A stretch of DNA of 64,000 nucleotides from UBA2040 sp041751955. GTDB lineage: Bacteria; Bacteroidota; Bacteroidia; Flavobacteriales_D; Crocinitomicaceae. Both the position numbers and the translations under genes were made by a program. Below are positions 42,786 to 51,910 of the stretch, one piece after another (position 1 is the first letter of the stretch; each line of letters begins with the position of its first letter). The notes below the pieces were generated by a model. The model did not search any database. It was not told the origin of the DNA and worked only from the letters and a program-made list of their open reading frames with translations. The DNA lies in the NCBI GenBank assembly GCA_041751955.1, contig JBGSIB010000046.1:62001-126000 (forward strand), given 5' to 3'.

Positions 42786-43640
42786 TTATCTTTGGATTCT
42801 GACCAAGTCCCCAAAATACATATCCTTTCCCGAATCTGTTTTCATCCACAACTCTGCTGCGGTTTCGGGTTCTGTGCGAAAGATTTTTTTGACGAGTGCA
42901 TTGGTTTGTGCCAATTTCAAACTCGGACTGTAAGTATTGAGAATCAACCACCCTTTTGGTTCCAATATTTCGTGGCACACTCGAACGAGTTCTTCAATTT
43001 TATCCTCTAATTTCCATTTTTCGCCTTTTGCACCCAAACCCCACGCTGGCGGATCCATTTGTATCATGTGGTATTTGTTCCCGCGTTTGGCTTCTCTCTG
43101 AGCGAATTTCAAAGCATCTTCTAATACCCATTTGATATCGGCAAGATTCGACGATTCCATATTCGTTTTCGCCCAGCCGACCAATTGTTTAACCGAATCA
43201 ACATGCAAAACTTCCGCACCTCTTGATCTGGCAACCAAAGACGAAGCTCCTGTGTAGGCAAAGAGATTTAAAAAACGCTGTTTCGGATACAAGTTTTTAG
43301 CGATGAATTGCCAATTGACATTCTGTTCAGGAAATAAACCGATGTGCTTGAATTGCGTTAATTCTAAATTGAAATGCAAGCCTTTGTTGGTGAAAACCCA
43401 TTCTTTTTTGGCTGGATTTAGGTTCTTCCAAACCCCTTTTTGTCCAGATTTCTCGATAAACTTCCAATGGGCTTGTTTTTCCCAATCACCAAAAGGAATT
43501 TCGGATTTAAAATAAGCTTGACGTTCAGGACGAATCGTGATGATTTCGCCCCAGCGTTCTAGTTTTTGACCTCCACCAGCATCTATCAGTGCGTAGTTTT
43601 CTGGAGCATCTGAATAGATTCTGGGAGTTTCTTTTTTCAC
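42786..43640 (-). CDS. RlmI-like SAM-dependent methyltransferase
   Basis: 284 residues. Rossmann-fold methyltransferase: LFAYTGASSLVA (motif I), VLHVDSVKQLVGWA (motif II), MDPPAWG (NPPY-type motif IV) and LNTYSP. The layout, with a beta-rich N-terminal part instead of a PUA domain, resembles truncated RlmI/RlmK rRNA cytosine methyltransferases; RNA is a likely but unproven substrate. The start is GTG (43640-43638), sharing one base with the stop codon of the TPR-protein gene (TAGTG), which implies translational coupling. Confidence 0.85.
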   Translation of the reverse strand: MKKETPRIYSDAPENYALIDAGGGQKLERWGEIITIRPERQAYFKSEIPFGDWEKQAHWKFIEKSGQKGVWKNLNPAKKEWVFTNKGLHFNLELTQFKHIGLFPEQNVNWQFIAKNLYPKQRFLNLFAYTGASSLVARSRGAEVLHVDSVKQLVGWAKTNMESSNLADIKWVLEDALKFAQREAKRGNKYHMIQMDPPAWGLGAKGEKWKLEDKIEELVRVCHEILEPKGWLILNTYSPSLKLAQTNALVKKIFRTEPETAAELWMKTDSGKDMYFGDLVRIQR

Positions 43641-44218
43641 TATCTACGAGGTGTTTTCTTGCGTCCACCAGTCATTTGCGCCATACGCATTTGATTTTTG
43701 GAAGGAGTTGCTTGCATTTGTTTTTGCATTTGAACAATTTGATCACGCATCAATCCTTTGTCATCCATTTTCTTTGCTTCAGCAAGAAGTGAAACGGCTT
43801 CTGATCGTTTGCCTGTTTGAGCACAAATTCCTGCCAAATGCATTCGAGCAACGGCACCATCTTGTTGCGTTCGTAAACCCAATTTGATTGCTTTTCGCAA
43901 CATAGCTTCTGACTTGCCGAAACCGTATTCCTGCGTGTTCAAGACCGCTTGGAGAAAGATAACATAAGCATGCTGTCTTCTCGGCATCAACTGAGGATGT
44001 GTGATTTTATTCATGTGCATTTTAGCTTTGTCGGTGTTCCCCAAACGCATTTGGTTCATGGCCAAAATCATGTTCTCATTTCTAAAAAAAGTCAAACCAA
44101 CAATAGCTGTTACAAGAATCATAACGATTCCCCAACCCCAATGACCTTGGGCAAATAAGATAACGGTGAAAACCAGTGAAGCGAGTGCCAACGCACATCG
44201 GATAATGAAACGAATCAT
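43640..44218 (-). CDS. Membrane-anchored TPR-like protein
   Basis: 192 residues. Two N-terminal membrane helices (about 5-22 and 27-44), then helical repeats with TPR-like pattern (AMNQMRLGNTDKAKMHMNKI, AMLRKAIKLGLRTQQ, MHLAGICAQTGKRSEAVSLL), and a basic Gln/Met/Lys-rich tail. Role unknown. Its stop overlaps the methyltransferase start, and it begins 13 bases after the RidA-like gene, so the three form an operon. The tail could bind nucleic acid, but nothing proves it. Confidence 0.8.
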   Translation of the reverse strand: MIRFIIRCALALASLVFTVILFAQGHWGWGIVMILVTAIVGLTFFRNENMILAMNQMRLGNTDKAKMHMNKITHPQLMPRRQHAYVIFLQAVLNTQEYGFGKSEAMLRKAIKLGLRTQQDGAVARMHLAGICAQTGKRSEAVSLLAEAKKMDDKGLMRDQIVQMQKQMQATPSKNQMRMAQMTGGRKKTPRR

Positions 44219-44231
44219 GAATTATAAATTT

Positions 44232-44654
44232 TTAAAGTGAGGCAATACATTTTAACTCTATGGCAATAGGAGTGGGCAAAGAACTGATTTCGCACGTAGT
44301 TCTGCACGGCAAATTGTCTTTGAAATATTCTGCGTAAATGCGATTGTACGTGGCAAAATCTCGCTTCATATTCGTTAGAAAAACAGTAACGTCTACCAAT
44401 TTGTCCCAGCTCGATCCAGATTCTTCTAAAATAATCTTCACATTGTCAAATACACTTCGACACTGAGCTTCAAAATCAAATTCTAAAAAATTACCATTGT
44501 GATCTAACTTCAAACCCGGAACTCGTGAATCGTTTGAATCTGACCCAGCAGTTCGTGGACCAACTCCCGACAAAAAAAGTAATCCCCCAGCTTTTCTAGC
44601 ATGCGGATAGAGTCCAACAGGTTTTGGAGCTTTATTTGTAGAAAATTTTTCCAT
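44232..44654 (-). CDS. RidA-family enamine/imine deaminase
   Basis: 140 residues. RidA/YjgF/UK114 fold: SGVGP near residue 30, LEESGSSWDKLVDVTVFLTNM, FATYNRIYAEYF and CRTTCEISSLP, with the Arg that binds the substrate carboxylate. RidA enzymes hydrolyse reactive 2-aminoacrylate-type intermediates. The GLYPHARKAGG opening and an insertion (PGLKLDHNGNF) resemble members annotated as 2-aminomuconate deaminase, so the substrate may differ from that of canonical RidA. First gene of a three-gene operon. Confidence 0.88.
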   Translation of the reverse strand: MEKFSTNKAPKPVGLYPHARKAGGLLFLSGVGPRTAGSDSNDSRVPGLKLDHNGNFLEFDFEAQCRSVFDNVKIILEESGSSWDKLVDVTVFLTNMKRDFATYNRIYAEYFKDNLPCRTTCEISSLPTPIAIELKCIASL

Positions 44655-44689
44655 GCCTTTTTAAGTTTTGTGCAAATATACGTACTTAT

Positions 44690-44770
44690 CGGAAATTAGA
44701 AATTAGAGCGAAGAAATTAGAAATACGAAGTAGAAACGCGAATTAAGAATTAAGAAATTCGAGTTTTTAC
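44690..44770. repeat. Low-complexity A/T-rich reiteration
   Basis: Repeated GAAATTAGAAAT and GAATTAAGAATTAAGAA words between divergent genes. No frame passes through. Such simple intergenic stretches are common in this kind of genome. Confidence 0.5.
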
Positions 44771-44850
44771 AGCCATCGTATTTCTACCTTCTTCCTTTTT
44801 ATTTCAAAACTGGTATCATTTTTGAATGCTAAATTGACTAATTTTGTTCT

Positions 44851-45534
44851 ATGAAACCATTGCGTTTTTTCTTTTTTCTAGCCGTACTTTTTTCTTTGTC
44901 TTCGTGCATAGAAATCATTGATGATATTTCACTGAATGATGACGGTTCTGGAACCTTGAAATACAACATCAATCTCTCCGCCTCAAAAGTTAAGATTAAT
45001 TCTATTTTAGCTTTGGATAGTTTGGATGGTAAAAAAGTCCCATCGCGAGAAGAAATTCAGGGTAGAATAGACCATTTCAAGGATGTTTTTGAGAAAAGGC
45101 CAGGGATTTCGAACGTCACTATTTCAAGTGATTACAACAATTACATGTTTAAATTATCCTGTGATTTTGAATCAGTGAAATTGTTGCAAAGCGCCATCAA
45201 GAAAACACTCCAAGAGGAAGTGAAAGATGATCAAAAATTATTGGATGAAAATGTGAACTGGATGGAGTGGGTAAACAATAGCTTTGTTCGCTCTGTACCA
45301 GACTTCACTATAAAGAAAGTATCCAATTTGTCTGATGAAGAAAAAGAACTTTTAAAACAAGGTACTTACATATCCATTACGCGATTCCAAAGGGATGTAA
45401 AAGAATTTACCAACAGTAAAGCCGTTTTAGCCAAAAACAAAATGGCCGTTATGCTCAAAACGAATGTATATTCTTTGAGTCAAAACCCAGATTTATTGGA
45501 AAATACCATCTATCTTAGCCCCCTGAAACCATAA
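44851..45534 (+). CDS. Envelope lipoprotein of unknown function
   Basis: 227 residues; signal and lipobox LSSC (Cys19). The mature part begins IEIIDDISLNDDGSGTLKYNINLS, a strand-turn-strand that resembles small secreted beta domains of Bacteroidota lipoproteins, then charged helices. I cannot assign it. It leads a run of three envelope genes (gaps of 33 and 22 bases), likely one operon. A TAATTTTG octamer ends only four bases before the ATG; if it is the -7 box the message would be almost leaderless. Confidence 0.8.
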   Translation: MKPLRFFFFLAVLFSLSSCIEIIDDISLNDDGSGTLKYNINLSASKVKINSILALDSLDGKKVPSREEIQGRIDHFKDVFEKRPGISNVTISSDYNNYMFKLSCDFESVKLLQSAIKKTLQEEVKDDQKLLDENVNWMEWVNNSFVRSVPDFTIKKVSNLSDEEKELLKQGTYISITRFQRDVKEFTNSKAVLAKNKMAVMLKTNVYSLSQNPDLLENTIYLSPLKP

Positions 45535-45567
45535 GGTCAAAAATTGACTTTTTCGAAGAAAAAAAAC

Positions 45568-47493
45568 ATGAAAACTTTTAGTGTTATTCTTCTCATGTTG
45601 ATTGCGTTTATTGAAGTGCGCGCTCAAAAATCTGAAGATTATATTCCCTTAGACGCCGTTACTGTATTCAGTATCAATAATATTACTTTACTGCAAAAAG
45701 TATCTCTAGATGAATTGGTTAAATATGAGTTCATGCAAGAATTGCAACAAGAACTTTTCGATGGTTCAACTTCAGGGAAAACCATCAAAGAGTCGGGAAT
45801 TGATTTTAACCAAAAACTAAATGTCTTTTACGGTAGAAATTTAAATTTTGAAATATCTGGTTTTACTTTTGGAATAAAAGATATCAATGAATTGTTCACT
45901 GTTTTTGATGATTTTGATAAACAAGAATCATCCTTTGAAAACATTCAGTTTTATTCCAGTTACCTCAACCATCTTATCATTAAAGATAATATTGGCGTGT
46001 TGATCCGCGTCGATCCTTTGTATAGTCATGTCAATGAAATTGCTGATTCTATTTGGAGTGCAAGAGGTTACAATTATTGGGACCGATACCATTATAACCG
46101 TTACGATTATGATTACGATTACGATTACGATGAAAACATCGAGGAAGGCTACGAAGAATTCCCGGAGGAAGAAATAGAAATAGATGAAGAAGATGATTCC
46201 GACATTTATGATGTTGAAGAGCAAGTGGAGGAAATTGAAGACACGGGCGACCTTTGGCACAAAGAAGAGGGTGTAGATAGTCCAAATTACTATGATATCC
46301 GCGATTCGGTGTATGCCGCTTTGAGTAGACAAAATCTAAATCAAATTTGTCAAGAACTTTTCATAGATGGTAAAAATTTGAAAAAAGCAGATGCTGCCTT
46401 GGCTTCACAACTAACGCATAATGTCGAAGGAACTTTTTATTTGGATAATTCCAGAAATGTTCAAAAATCTCAGCCTTTTTGGTACTATCAAAACATGTTG
46501 CCATCGCTGCACAAAGGACTTTCTGAGTTGTACATGGACAACAAAATCTTAGGTGACATTCGTTTAACGAATAACTCTCTTGAGGCAACAATGAAAACGA
46601 ATTATGGAGACGCTTTAGGCTCCATTTACAAAGAATTGAACGACTCAAAGTTTGATAAAAAAGTCACCAAATACATACACAAAGACAATTCTGCCTATTT
46701 CACCTATAATGTGGATTTGGGCAAAGCATATGAAAAATCTTACGAGATTATCATGCCACTTCTTCGTGACGAAAAAAGCCGAAATGTGTCTGGAACTGTT
46801 ATGGCGATTGAGTTTATGAATGCGTTTTTGAATAAAGACGCAATTTTTGACACCTACAAAGGAAGTGTTTTTGGAACTTTTAACGGGGTTAAGAAAATTC
46901 CCATTCGTCGCGTAATTTATAGTTATGATGAAGATTTTAATTATACGGAAACAGAAGTATTTAATGAAGAAGATATTCCGATTTTCACATTAGGCTTTTC
47001 AACAGAAAGAAATGACCTTCCTCAAATTTTCTTGGATCAAATGGCCAATTTGAATTCCGAATGGCAAAACAAAGGGAAATATTGGAAAATTGATAATGCC
47101 ATTTTGAATACTATTCCTATGTACATTATCAACAAAGGTGGTTTGTTCATTATGACTAACGATGAAAATCTTGCAGTGAATAATCCTGATGGTTTCGGGG
47201 CGGATAAAATTTCTCGTAAACAAATTAAAAAGACAAAGAAATCCGGATTCGTTTATGGAGAGGTCGACTGGTCAAAAGCGATTGATCATTTACCTACGGA
47301 ATTCATGACCAATGACCAAAAAGAAATGCTAGATGCTATTCGCATGAAATCAGGAAATATGACTTTGACCTCTTCAAAAACGACTATCAATAGTACCGAA
47401 TTCAAATTGGTCTATGATTTCAATGACACATACGATAATCCAGGTAAATACGTTTTAGATTTGGTAAATAGTTTGTTTGTCATCATGAAATAA
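45568..47493 (+). CDS. Secreted protein with acidic Asp/Glu/Tyr stretch, unknown function
   Basis: 641 residues from the ATG at 45568, signal peptide ending VRAQ (an upstream TTG in frame is less likely). The N-terminal part (YIPLDAVTVFSINNITLLQKV ... GIDFNQKLNVFYG) and later FTLGFSTERNDLPQIF recall DUF4836/DUF3352-like proteins that begin with a P-x-D-A strand. A low-complexity segment of about 65 residues near 180-245 alternates Tyr-Asp and then poly-Glu/Asp and may bind calcium. Middle gene of the three-gene cluster. No enzyme motif. Confidence 0.75.
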   Translation: MKTFSVILLMLIAFIEVRAQKSEDYIPLDAVTVFSINNITLLQKVSLDELVKYEFMQELQQELFDGSTSGKTIKESGIDFNQKLNVFYGRNLNFEISGFTFGIKDINELFTVFDDFDKQESSFENIQFYSSYLNHLIIKDNIGVLIRVDPLYSHVNEIADSIWSARGYNYWDRYHYNRYDYDYDYDYDENIEEGYEEFPEEEIEIDEEDDSDIYDVEEQVEEIEDTGDLWHKEEGVDSPNYYDIRDSVYAALSRQNLNQICQELFIDGKNLKKADAALASQLTHNVEGTFYLDNSRNVQKSQPFWYYQNMLPSLHKGLSELYMDNKILGDIRLTNNSLEATMKTNYGDALGSIYKELNDSKFDKKVTKYIHKDNSAYFTYNVDLGKAYEKSYEIIMPLLRDEKSRNVSGTVMAIEFMNAFLNKDAIFDTYKGSVFGTFNGVKKIPIRRVIYSYDEDFNYTETEVFNEEDIPIFTLGFSTERNDLPQIFLDQMANLNSEWQNKGKYWKIDNAILNTIPMYIINKGGLFIMTNDENLAVNNPDGFGADKISRKQIKKTKKSGFVYGEVDWSKAIDHLPTEFMTNDQKEMLDAIRMKSGNMTLTSSKTTINSTEFKLVYDFNDTYDNPGKYVLDLVNSLFVIMK

Positions 47494-47515
47494 TACACAG
47501 CACCGCCTACTTTAC

Positions 47516-48844
47516 ATGTTAAAAAAAGTTTCATTAATTGTTTTCCTTTCTCTGTTATTGGCTGGTTTTCTAGTTGCAAGACATTTTTGGTTGAGCCAAT
47601 CTGGAGAGCCCACTTTAATTGAACGCTTGCCAGAAGGAGACTTTTTAGTGCGCATGAATGTTCTGGATTTAGCTCAAGAAACCTCAGGTTTACTGCATTT
47701 CAATAAAGTTGAATTCCGTGATTTTGCCTCAAAGGAATTTTTGCTAGGTCAAGCCAAAAGTTACGGTTTAGACATGCAGCGGCCTGCTTACGGTTTTGCC
47801 AATGAAAATGGAGATTGGGGCGCTTTGATTCATGTCACAGATTCTAGTGAAATTGGAGCAGGAATTCTTCGTTTAAGAAAGGTTTTAAAGATAAACGACA
47901 CCATTATTTCTGATCAACAAGTTTACGCTTGGAACAAAGAAAAAGCTTATTTAGTTTACGGAAATAATTGGCTTTTTATTTTTAAAGGAAAAAACTTTGT
48001 CCGTTATTTGAATGGGATATTAAAAGCTAAATCCGGCCTAATATCGCCAATATGGGATGATTTTTTAAAACTGAAACAGTTTAGAGAAAAAAGCCTAGTC
48101 ATCTATTCAAATTCTAAAGGAGTGATGAAATATGGAATCGAAAAGGCCTTATTCGCTCATGAAGTAGATTCTTCAAGTATTACTTTGTTGTCCTATGTCA
48201 AAAGTATAAAGCCTTTCAATTTTAGTCAAAAGGAAGATGGATTGGCACTTGTCAACGACAAAAATTCAACGAGATATCTGAATTTGCATCTCAACGTTGC
48301 GGACTTTTATAACCACAAAGAAAGCCCCCTTTACAGGCTGATGGATAGAGCAAGTAAAAAAATTAGTTTTCCGCTCGATGATTTTTTAAAGACATGGAAT
48401 GGAGATATTTCCTTTCGTGAAGGAGGGACTCAAGTTGTCAAAGAAAAATACATAGAATCTGTTATGGACGACAATTTTGAGGTGACTGAAGTTGTATCAT
48501 TCAAAGAAACCAAAGTAAAAGGCTTTTCCATCGCTCTTTCCATGAATAAAAACGGCAACAATTTAATAGCCAAATTATTGAAAAAGGGAATTTTAACCCT
48601 AGATGAAGAGAGATACCGATTCTTAATTTCTCCGCCCTTGAACTTTAAAAAGCAAGGTGAATATTTCATTTTTTATTCTAGCGATAAACCACCAATTTTG
48701 GAATCTAACAACAGTAATAACGGCTATTTGAGTTATAAAAAAACTCCGTTCACCTTTTATTTGGATACTATTAATAACATGGAAGCTCACGGTAAATTGG
48801 AATTTCCTGTTCAACGTTTAATCCGTCGAAATAAATTTTTCTAA
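47516..48844 (+). CDS. Membrane-anchored protein, distant relative of the upstream one
   Basis: 442 residues. One N-terminal membrane helix (about 5-24) without a cleavage site, so it is anchored in the inner membrane with the rest outside. The start of the mature part (IERLPEGDFLVRMNVLDLAQETSG ... SYGLDMQRPAYGF ... GALIHVTDSSEIGAG) follows the same strand order as the 45568 gene, which suggests distant paralogy. Function unknown. It starts 22 bases after that gene. Confidence 0.72.
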   Translation: MLKKVSLIVFLSLLLAGFLVARHFWLSQSGEPTLIERLPEGDFLVRMNVLDLAQETSGLLHFNKVEFRDFASKEFLLGQAKSYGLDMQRPAYGFANENGDWGALIHVTDSSEIGAGILRLRKVLKINDTIISDQQVYAWNKEKAYLVYGNNWLFIFKGKNFVRYLNGILKAKSGLISPIWDDFLKLKQFREKSLVIYSNSKGVMKYGIEKALFAHEVDSSSITLLSYVKSIKPFNFSQKEDGLALVNDKNSTRYLNLHLNVADFYNHKESPLYRLMDRASKKISFPLDDFLKTWNGDISFREGGTQVVKEKYIESVMDDNFEVTEVVSFKETKVKGFSIALSMNKNGNNLIAKLLKKGILTLDEERYRFLISPPLNFKKQGEYFIFYSSDKPPILESNNSNNGYLSYKKTPFTFYLDTINNMEAHGKLEFPVQRLIRRNKFF

Positions 48845-48849
48845 CTTCG
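48842..48849 (+). promoter_or_regulatory. Possible -7 box (TAACTTCG)
   Basis: TAnnTTCG variant 17 bases before the isomerase ATG, overlapping the preceding stop codon. It may give the isomerase-lipB genes their own promoter within the run. Confidence 0.3.
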
Positions 48850-48866
48850 TACAAAAAAACACCCAT

Positions 48867-49868
48867 ATGGACGCAAACAAACTAATGAGAGATCTTATCG
48901 TGAATTTCCCTAATCAGCTCGCTGAAGCATTGGAAATAGCGAGTAAAAGTAACTTCCGCAAAGCTGACAAAGAAATCAAAAATGTGATGATTTGTGGTAT
49001 GGGTGGATCCGGAATTGGTGGACTTATAGTTTCGCAATGGTTGTTTAATGATTTATCCGTTCCAGTAGATTTTTGTCAGGACTACGATTTACCAAACTAC
49101 GTGAATGAAAACACCTTAGTTATTGCGTCATCTTATTCTGGAAATACAGAAGAAACTTTGATGAGTCTGGAAGGTGCAATGGCTAAAGGCTCCAAAATTA
49201 TGGGCATAACTTCAGGCGGAAAATTAGCTGCGCTTTGTGAAGAAAAAGGATACGATTATGTTCTTGTTCCTGGTGGCAATCCACCTCGTGCATCTATGGG
49301 GTATTCAATTGTTCAATTGGTCAATATTTTTGTTCAATTAGGAATGTGTCCAGCTCAAAGATTGGTTGAGATTCAAAAAGGATTGGACTTAATTGTTGCT
49401 GATCAAGAACATATAAGAGCTGTGTCAAGACAATTTGCGGAGGCTTTAAAAGATAAAATAGCTATTTTCTATTCTTCAGCAGCTTATTCTGGAATGACAG
49501 TTCGTGCTCGTCAGCAGTTCAATGAAAATTCTAAAAAATTGGCCCACGCTCATTTTTTACCAGAAATGAATCACAACGAACTTTTAGGTTGGACAGGCGG
49601 TGACAGCCGTTTTGGTGTTATGTTTTTTGAAACGCATGATTTGAATGTTCGCAACAAAAAAAGAGTTGAAATTACTTTGGATATCATCCGGAAAAAAACA
49701 GATACAGTTTTGATTGCCGAAGCAAAGGGAGAATCTAAAATAGAGAAATCAATATACTTGAACAATATAATCGATTGGACTTCTTATCTGGTTGCAGAAA
49801 TCAATAATATAGATTCAGTTGAGATTGATGTGATTGACTTTTTGAAAGATTCACTGGCCAAAGTATAA
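48867..49868 (+). CDS. Bifunctional phosphoglucose/phosphomannose isomerase
   Basis: 333 residues. Archaeal-type PGI/PMI family with SIS domains: GMGGSGIGGLIVSQWL near residue 46, SSYSGNTEETL near 90, NPPRASMGYS near 140 and a C-terminal catalytic part with PEMNHNELLGW. It interconverts glucose-6-P, fructose-6-P and mannose-6-P in the cytoplasm. The length matches the family. Two bases separate its stop from the lipB start, so they are coupled. Confidence 0.93.
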   Translation: MDANKLMRDLIVNFPNQLAEALEIASKSNFRKADKEIKNVMICGMGGSGIGGLIVSQWLFNDLSVPVDFCQDYDLPNYVNENTLVIASSYSGNTEETLMSLEGAMAKGSKIMGITSGGKLAALCEEKGYDYVLVPGGNPPRASMGYSIVQLVNIFVQLGMCPAQRLVEIQKGLDLIVADQEHIRAVSRQFAEALKDKIAIFYSSAAYSGMTVRARQQFNENSKKLAHAHFLPEMNHNELLGWTGGDSRFGVMFFETHDLNVRNKKRVEITLDIIRKKTDTVLIAEAKGESKIEKSIYLNNIIDWTSYLVAEINNIDSVEIDVIDFLKDSLAKV

Positions 49869-49870
49869 GC

Positions 49871-50569
49871 GTGAAAGCTATTGTGCACTTCGAAGATTTG
49901 GGCTTGATGGATTACCAAGAAGCTTGGGATTATCAAGAAAAAATCTTTGCGAGGACTATAGCACAAAAAATTGAAAATCGTAACAACGAAACGCAAATTC
50001 TGACGCAAAACTACCTGCTCTTTTGTGAGCATCCTCACGTTTTTACATTAGGTAAAAGTGGTAAAGAAGAACATTTGCTGTTGAACGAAAATCAGCTTAA
50101 AGAAAAACAAGCTACGTACTATAAAATCAATCGAGGTGGTGATATCACCTATCATGGCCCCGGACAGTTGGTTGGCTATCCAATCTTTGATTTGGATCAC
50201 TTTTTCTCGGATATTCATAAATATTTGCGGTTTTTAGAAGAAGCTGTTATTCAAACTCTAACGGAATACGGTCTTGAATCAGGCCGAGTAGAAGGCCTGA
50301 CGGGAGTTTGGATTGGTGGCGATTCGGAAAATCCCCGTAAGATTTGTGCCATGGGTGTTAAATCTTCTCGCTGGGTGACGATGCATGGAATTGGATTCAA
50401 TGTAAATTCAGACTTGAGCTATTTTGAATATATTGTCCCTTGTGGAATAGAAGATAAAGCCGTAACTTCCATGAAAAAAGAATTGGGAAGAGAGATAGAT
50501 ATGGATGAATTGAAAGCCATACTCAAAACAAAACTCGCCCAACTTTTCGATTACGAATACGCAGGTTAG
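49871..50569 (+). CDS. lipB: Octanoyltransferase LipB
   Basis: 232 residues. Transfers octanoyl from acyl carrier protein to lipoate-dependent enzymes, the first step of lipoate synthesis. Signature RGGDITYHGPGQLVGYPIFDL, then the catalytic pair: Lys in CAMGVKSSRW and Cys in IVPCGIEDKAVTS. The start is GTG at 49871, two bases after the isomerase stop; no ATG lies nearby in frame. The serine-hydrolase ATG follows its stop after one base. lipA is not in the window. Confidence 0.96.
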   Translation: MKAIVHFEDLGLMDYQEAWDYQEKIFARTIAQKIENRNNETQILTQNYLLFCEHPHVFTLGKSGKEEHLLLNENQLKEKQATYYKINRGGDITYHGPGQLVGYPIFDLDHFFSDIHKYLRFLEEAVIQTLTEYGLESGRVEGLTGVWIGGDSENPRKICAMGVKSSRWVTMHGIGFNVNSDLSYFEYIVPCGIEDKAVTSMKKELGREIDMDELKAILKTKLAQLFDYEYAG

Positions 50570-50570
50570 C

Positions 50571-51821
50571 ATGAGTACACTTTTCAGTTGGGTAAAAAAA
50601 GCTTTCAAAGTTTTTGGCGTTTTTCTTCTGGCGATAATTATTATCGTTAATCTTTTTATTGTTCTATCCGGAAGATTTTATCTGTATAAGGGAATTGCCA
50701 ATACTTACTTAATCGGCAAAACGGGACCCGACATATACGATTTGGATGTTTTTCCTTATTCCACCATACAAAAAGCAGATAGTGCCTTTACATGGCAGAA
50801 AAACGACCAATACAATCAATACAATTTAAGTTCTGCTGAAGAAAATTTGAATCAAAAAACTAAAACCACAGCTTTTTTGGTTTTCAAAGGAGATAGCTTA
50901 CTGTTTGAAAAATATTATGAAAAACATGCCATTAGCACAGTTTCAAATATGTTTTCTGCAGCAAAAACTGTCGTTGGTTTGCTGATAGGCGTTGCTTTGG
51001 ATGAAGGTAAAATTAAATCGCTTGATGAATCTGTTGGAAATTATATTCCCAGTTTCAAAAGCGACGATAAAAAATACATCACCATTCGCCATCTATTACA
51101 AATGGCTTCTGGTTTGGATTGGCAAGAAAGTGGTAAAAATCCTTTGTCTGAAAATGCAGAGTCTTATTACGGAACGGATTTGTATGGATTGGTCAGTCGC
51201 CAAAAGGGAGTTGATAAACCAGGGAAATATTTTAATTACCAAAGTGGTAACTCTCAATTGCTAGGATTTGTTGTTGAAAAAGCAACAGGAATGAATCTTT
51301 CCAAATATGCCGAGACTAAACTTTGGCGAAAAATTGGAACGCAAAGTGATGCTTTTTGGAGCTTGGATAAGGAAAATGGTGATGAAAAGTCATTTTGTTG
51401 CCTGTATGCCACAGCCCAAGATTTTGGTCGCTTGGGACGTTTGATACTTCAAGAGGGAGAGTGGAATGGTCAACAAGTTGTTTCGAAAAAGTACATGCAG
51501 GAAATGTTCAATAGCCGTGCACCACAAACGGATGATTTCATAGAAAACACCTGTTATGGTATGCACATTTGGACCTATTTTGATGGCGAAGATCAGGTAT
51601 ATTATTGCCGTGGAATTTTAGGGCAGTACATCGCTGTGATTCCCAATAAGAACGTCATTTTTGTTCGTCTTGGTCATAAGCGAATTGACTCAATGAAATA
51701 TGACGAATATAAACGTAGAAAGGCGAAGGGAGAGAAGGTAAACCAGAAGGAAATCGATCACCCAAAGGATTTTCTGAAGCAATTGAAAACAGCCAAGCGG
51801 ATTGCAGCTTTGACAAAATAG
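50571..51821 (+). CDS. Serine hydrolase of the beta-lactamase/DD-peptidase family
   Basis: 416 residues. N-terminal membrane anchor (about 13-33), then the class C beta-lactamase fold: SAAK (Ser129-Lys132, SxxK), YQSGNSQ (YxN/S equivalent) and a late HIWTYFDG or GILGQYIA strand in place of the KTG triad. Such anchored enzymes are often esterases or peptidoglycan-related, and rarely true beta-lactamases. Its ATG comes one base after lipB, so it is in the same transcript. A strong terminator follows. Confidence 0.88.
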   Translation: MSTLFSWVKKAFKVFGVFLLAIIIIVNLFIVLSGRFYLYKGIANTYLIGKTGPDIYDLDVFPYSTIQKADSAFTWQKNDQYNQYNLSSAEENLNQKTKTTAFLVFKGDSLLFEKYYEKHAISTVSNMFSAAKTVVGLLIGVALDEGKIKSLDESVGNYIPSFKSDDKKYITIRHLLQMASGLDWQESGKNPLSENAESYYGTDLYGLVSRQKGVDKPGKYFNYQSGNSQLLGFVVEKATGMNLSKYAETKLWRKIGTQSDAFWSLDKENGDEKSFCCLYATAQDFGRLGRLILQEGEWNGQQVVSKKYMQEMFNSRAPQTDDFIENTCYGMHIWTYFDGEDQVYYCRGILGQYIAVIPNKNVIFVRLGHKRIDSMKYDEYKRRKAKGEKVNQKEIDHPKDFLKQLKTAKRIAALTK

Positions 51822-51840
51822 TTATCCAGAAAAATAATGA

Positions 51841-51882
51841 AAAAAAGATAGGGGCGAAAAATTTTTCGCCCCTATCTTTTTT
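51841..51882. terminator. Bidirectional intrinsic terminator
   Basis: Perfect 32-base palindrome 51846-51877 (AGATAGGGGCGAAAAA and its inverse), extended by A5 on the left and T5 and more on the right. It separates the serine-hydrolase operon (plus) from the M48 protease gene (minus). Confidence 0.93.
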
Positions 51883-51910
51883 TTACCCAATTTATGGGCT
51901 GAATGCGTTT

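Noticed and set aside
50571..51821. Beta-lactamase resistance gene
   Set aside because: SxxK is present, but the protein is membrane-anchored and the KTG triad is not evident; this family is mostly esterases and peptidases.
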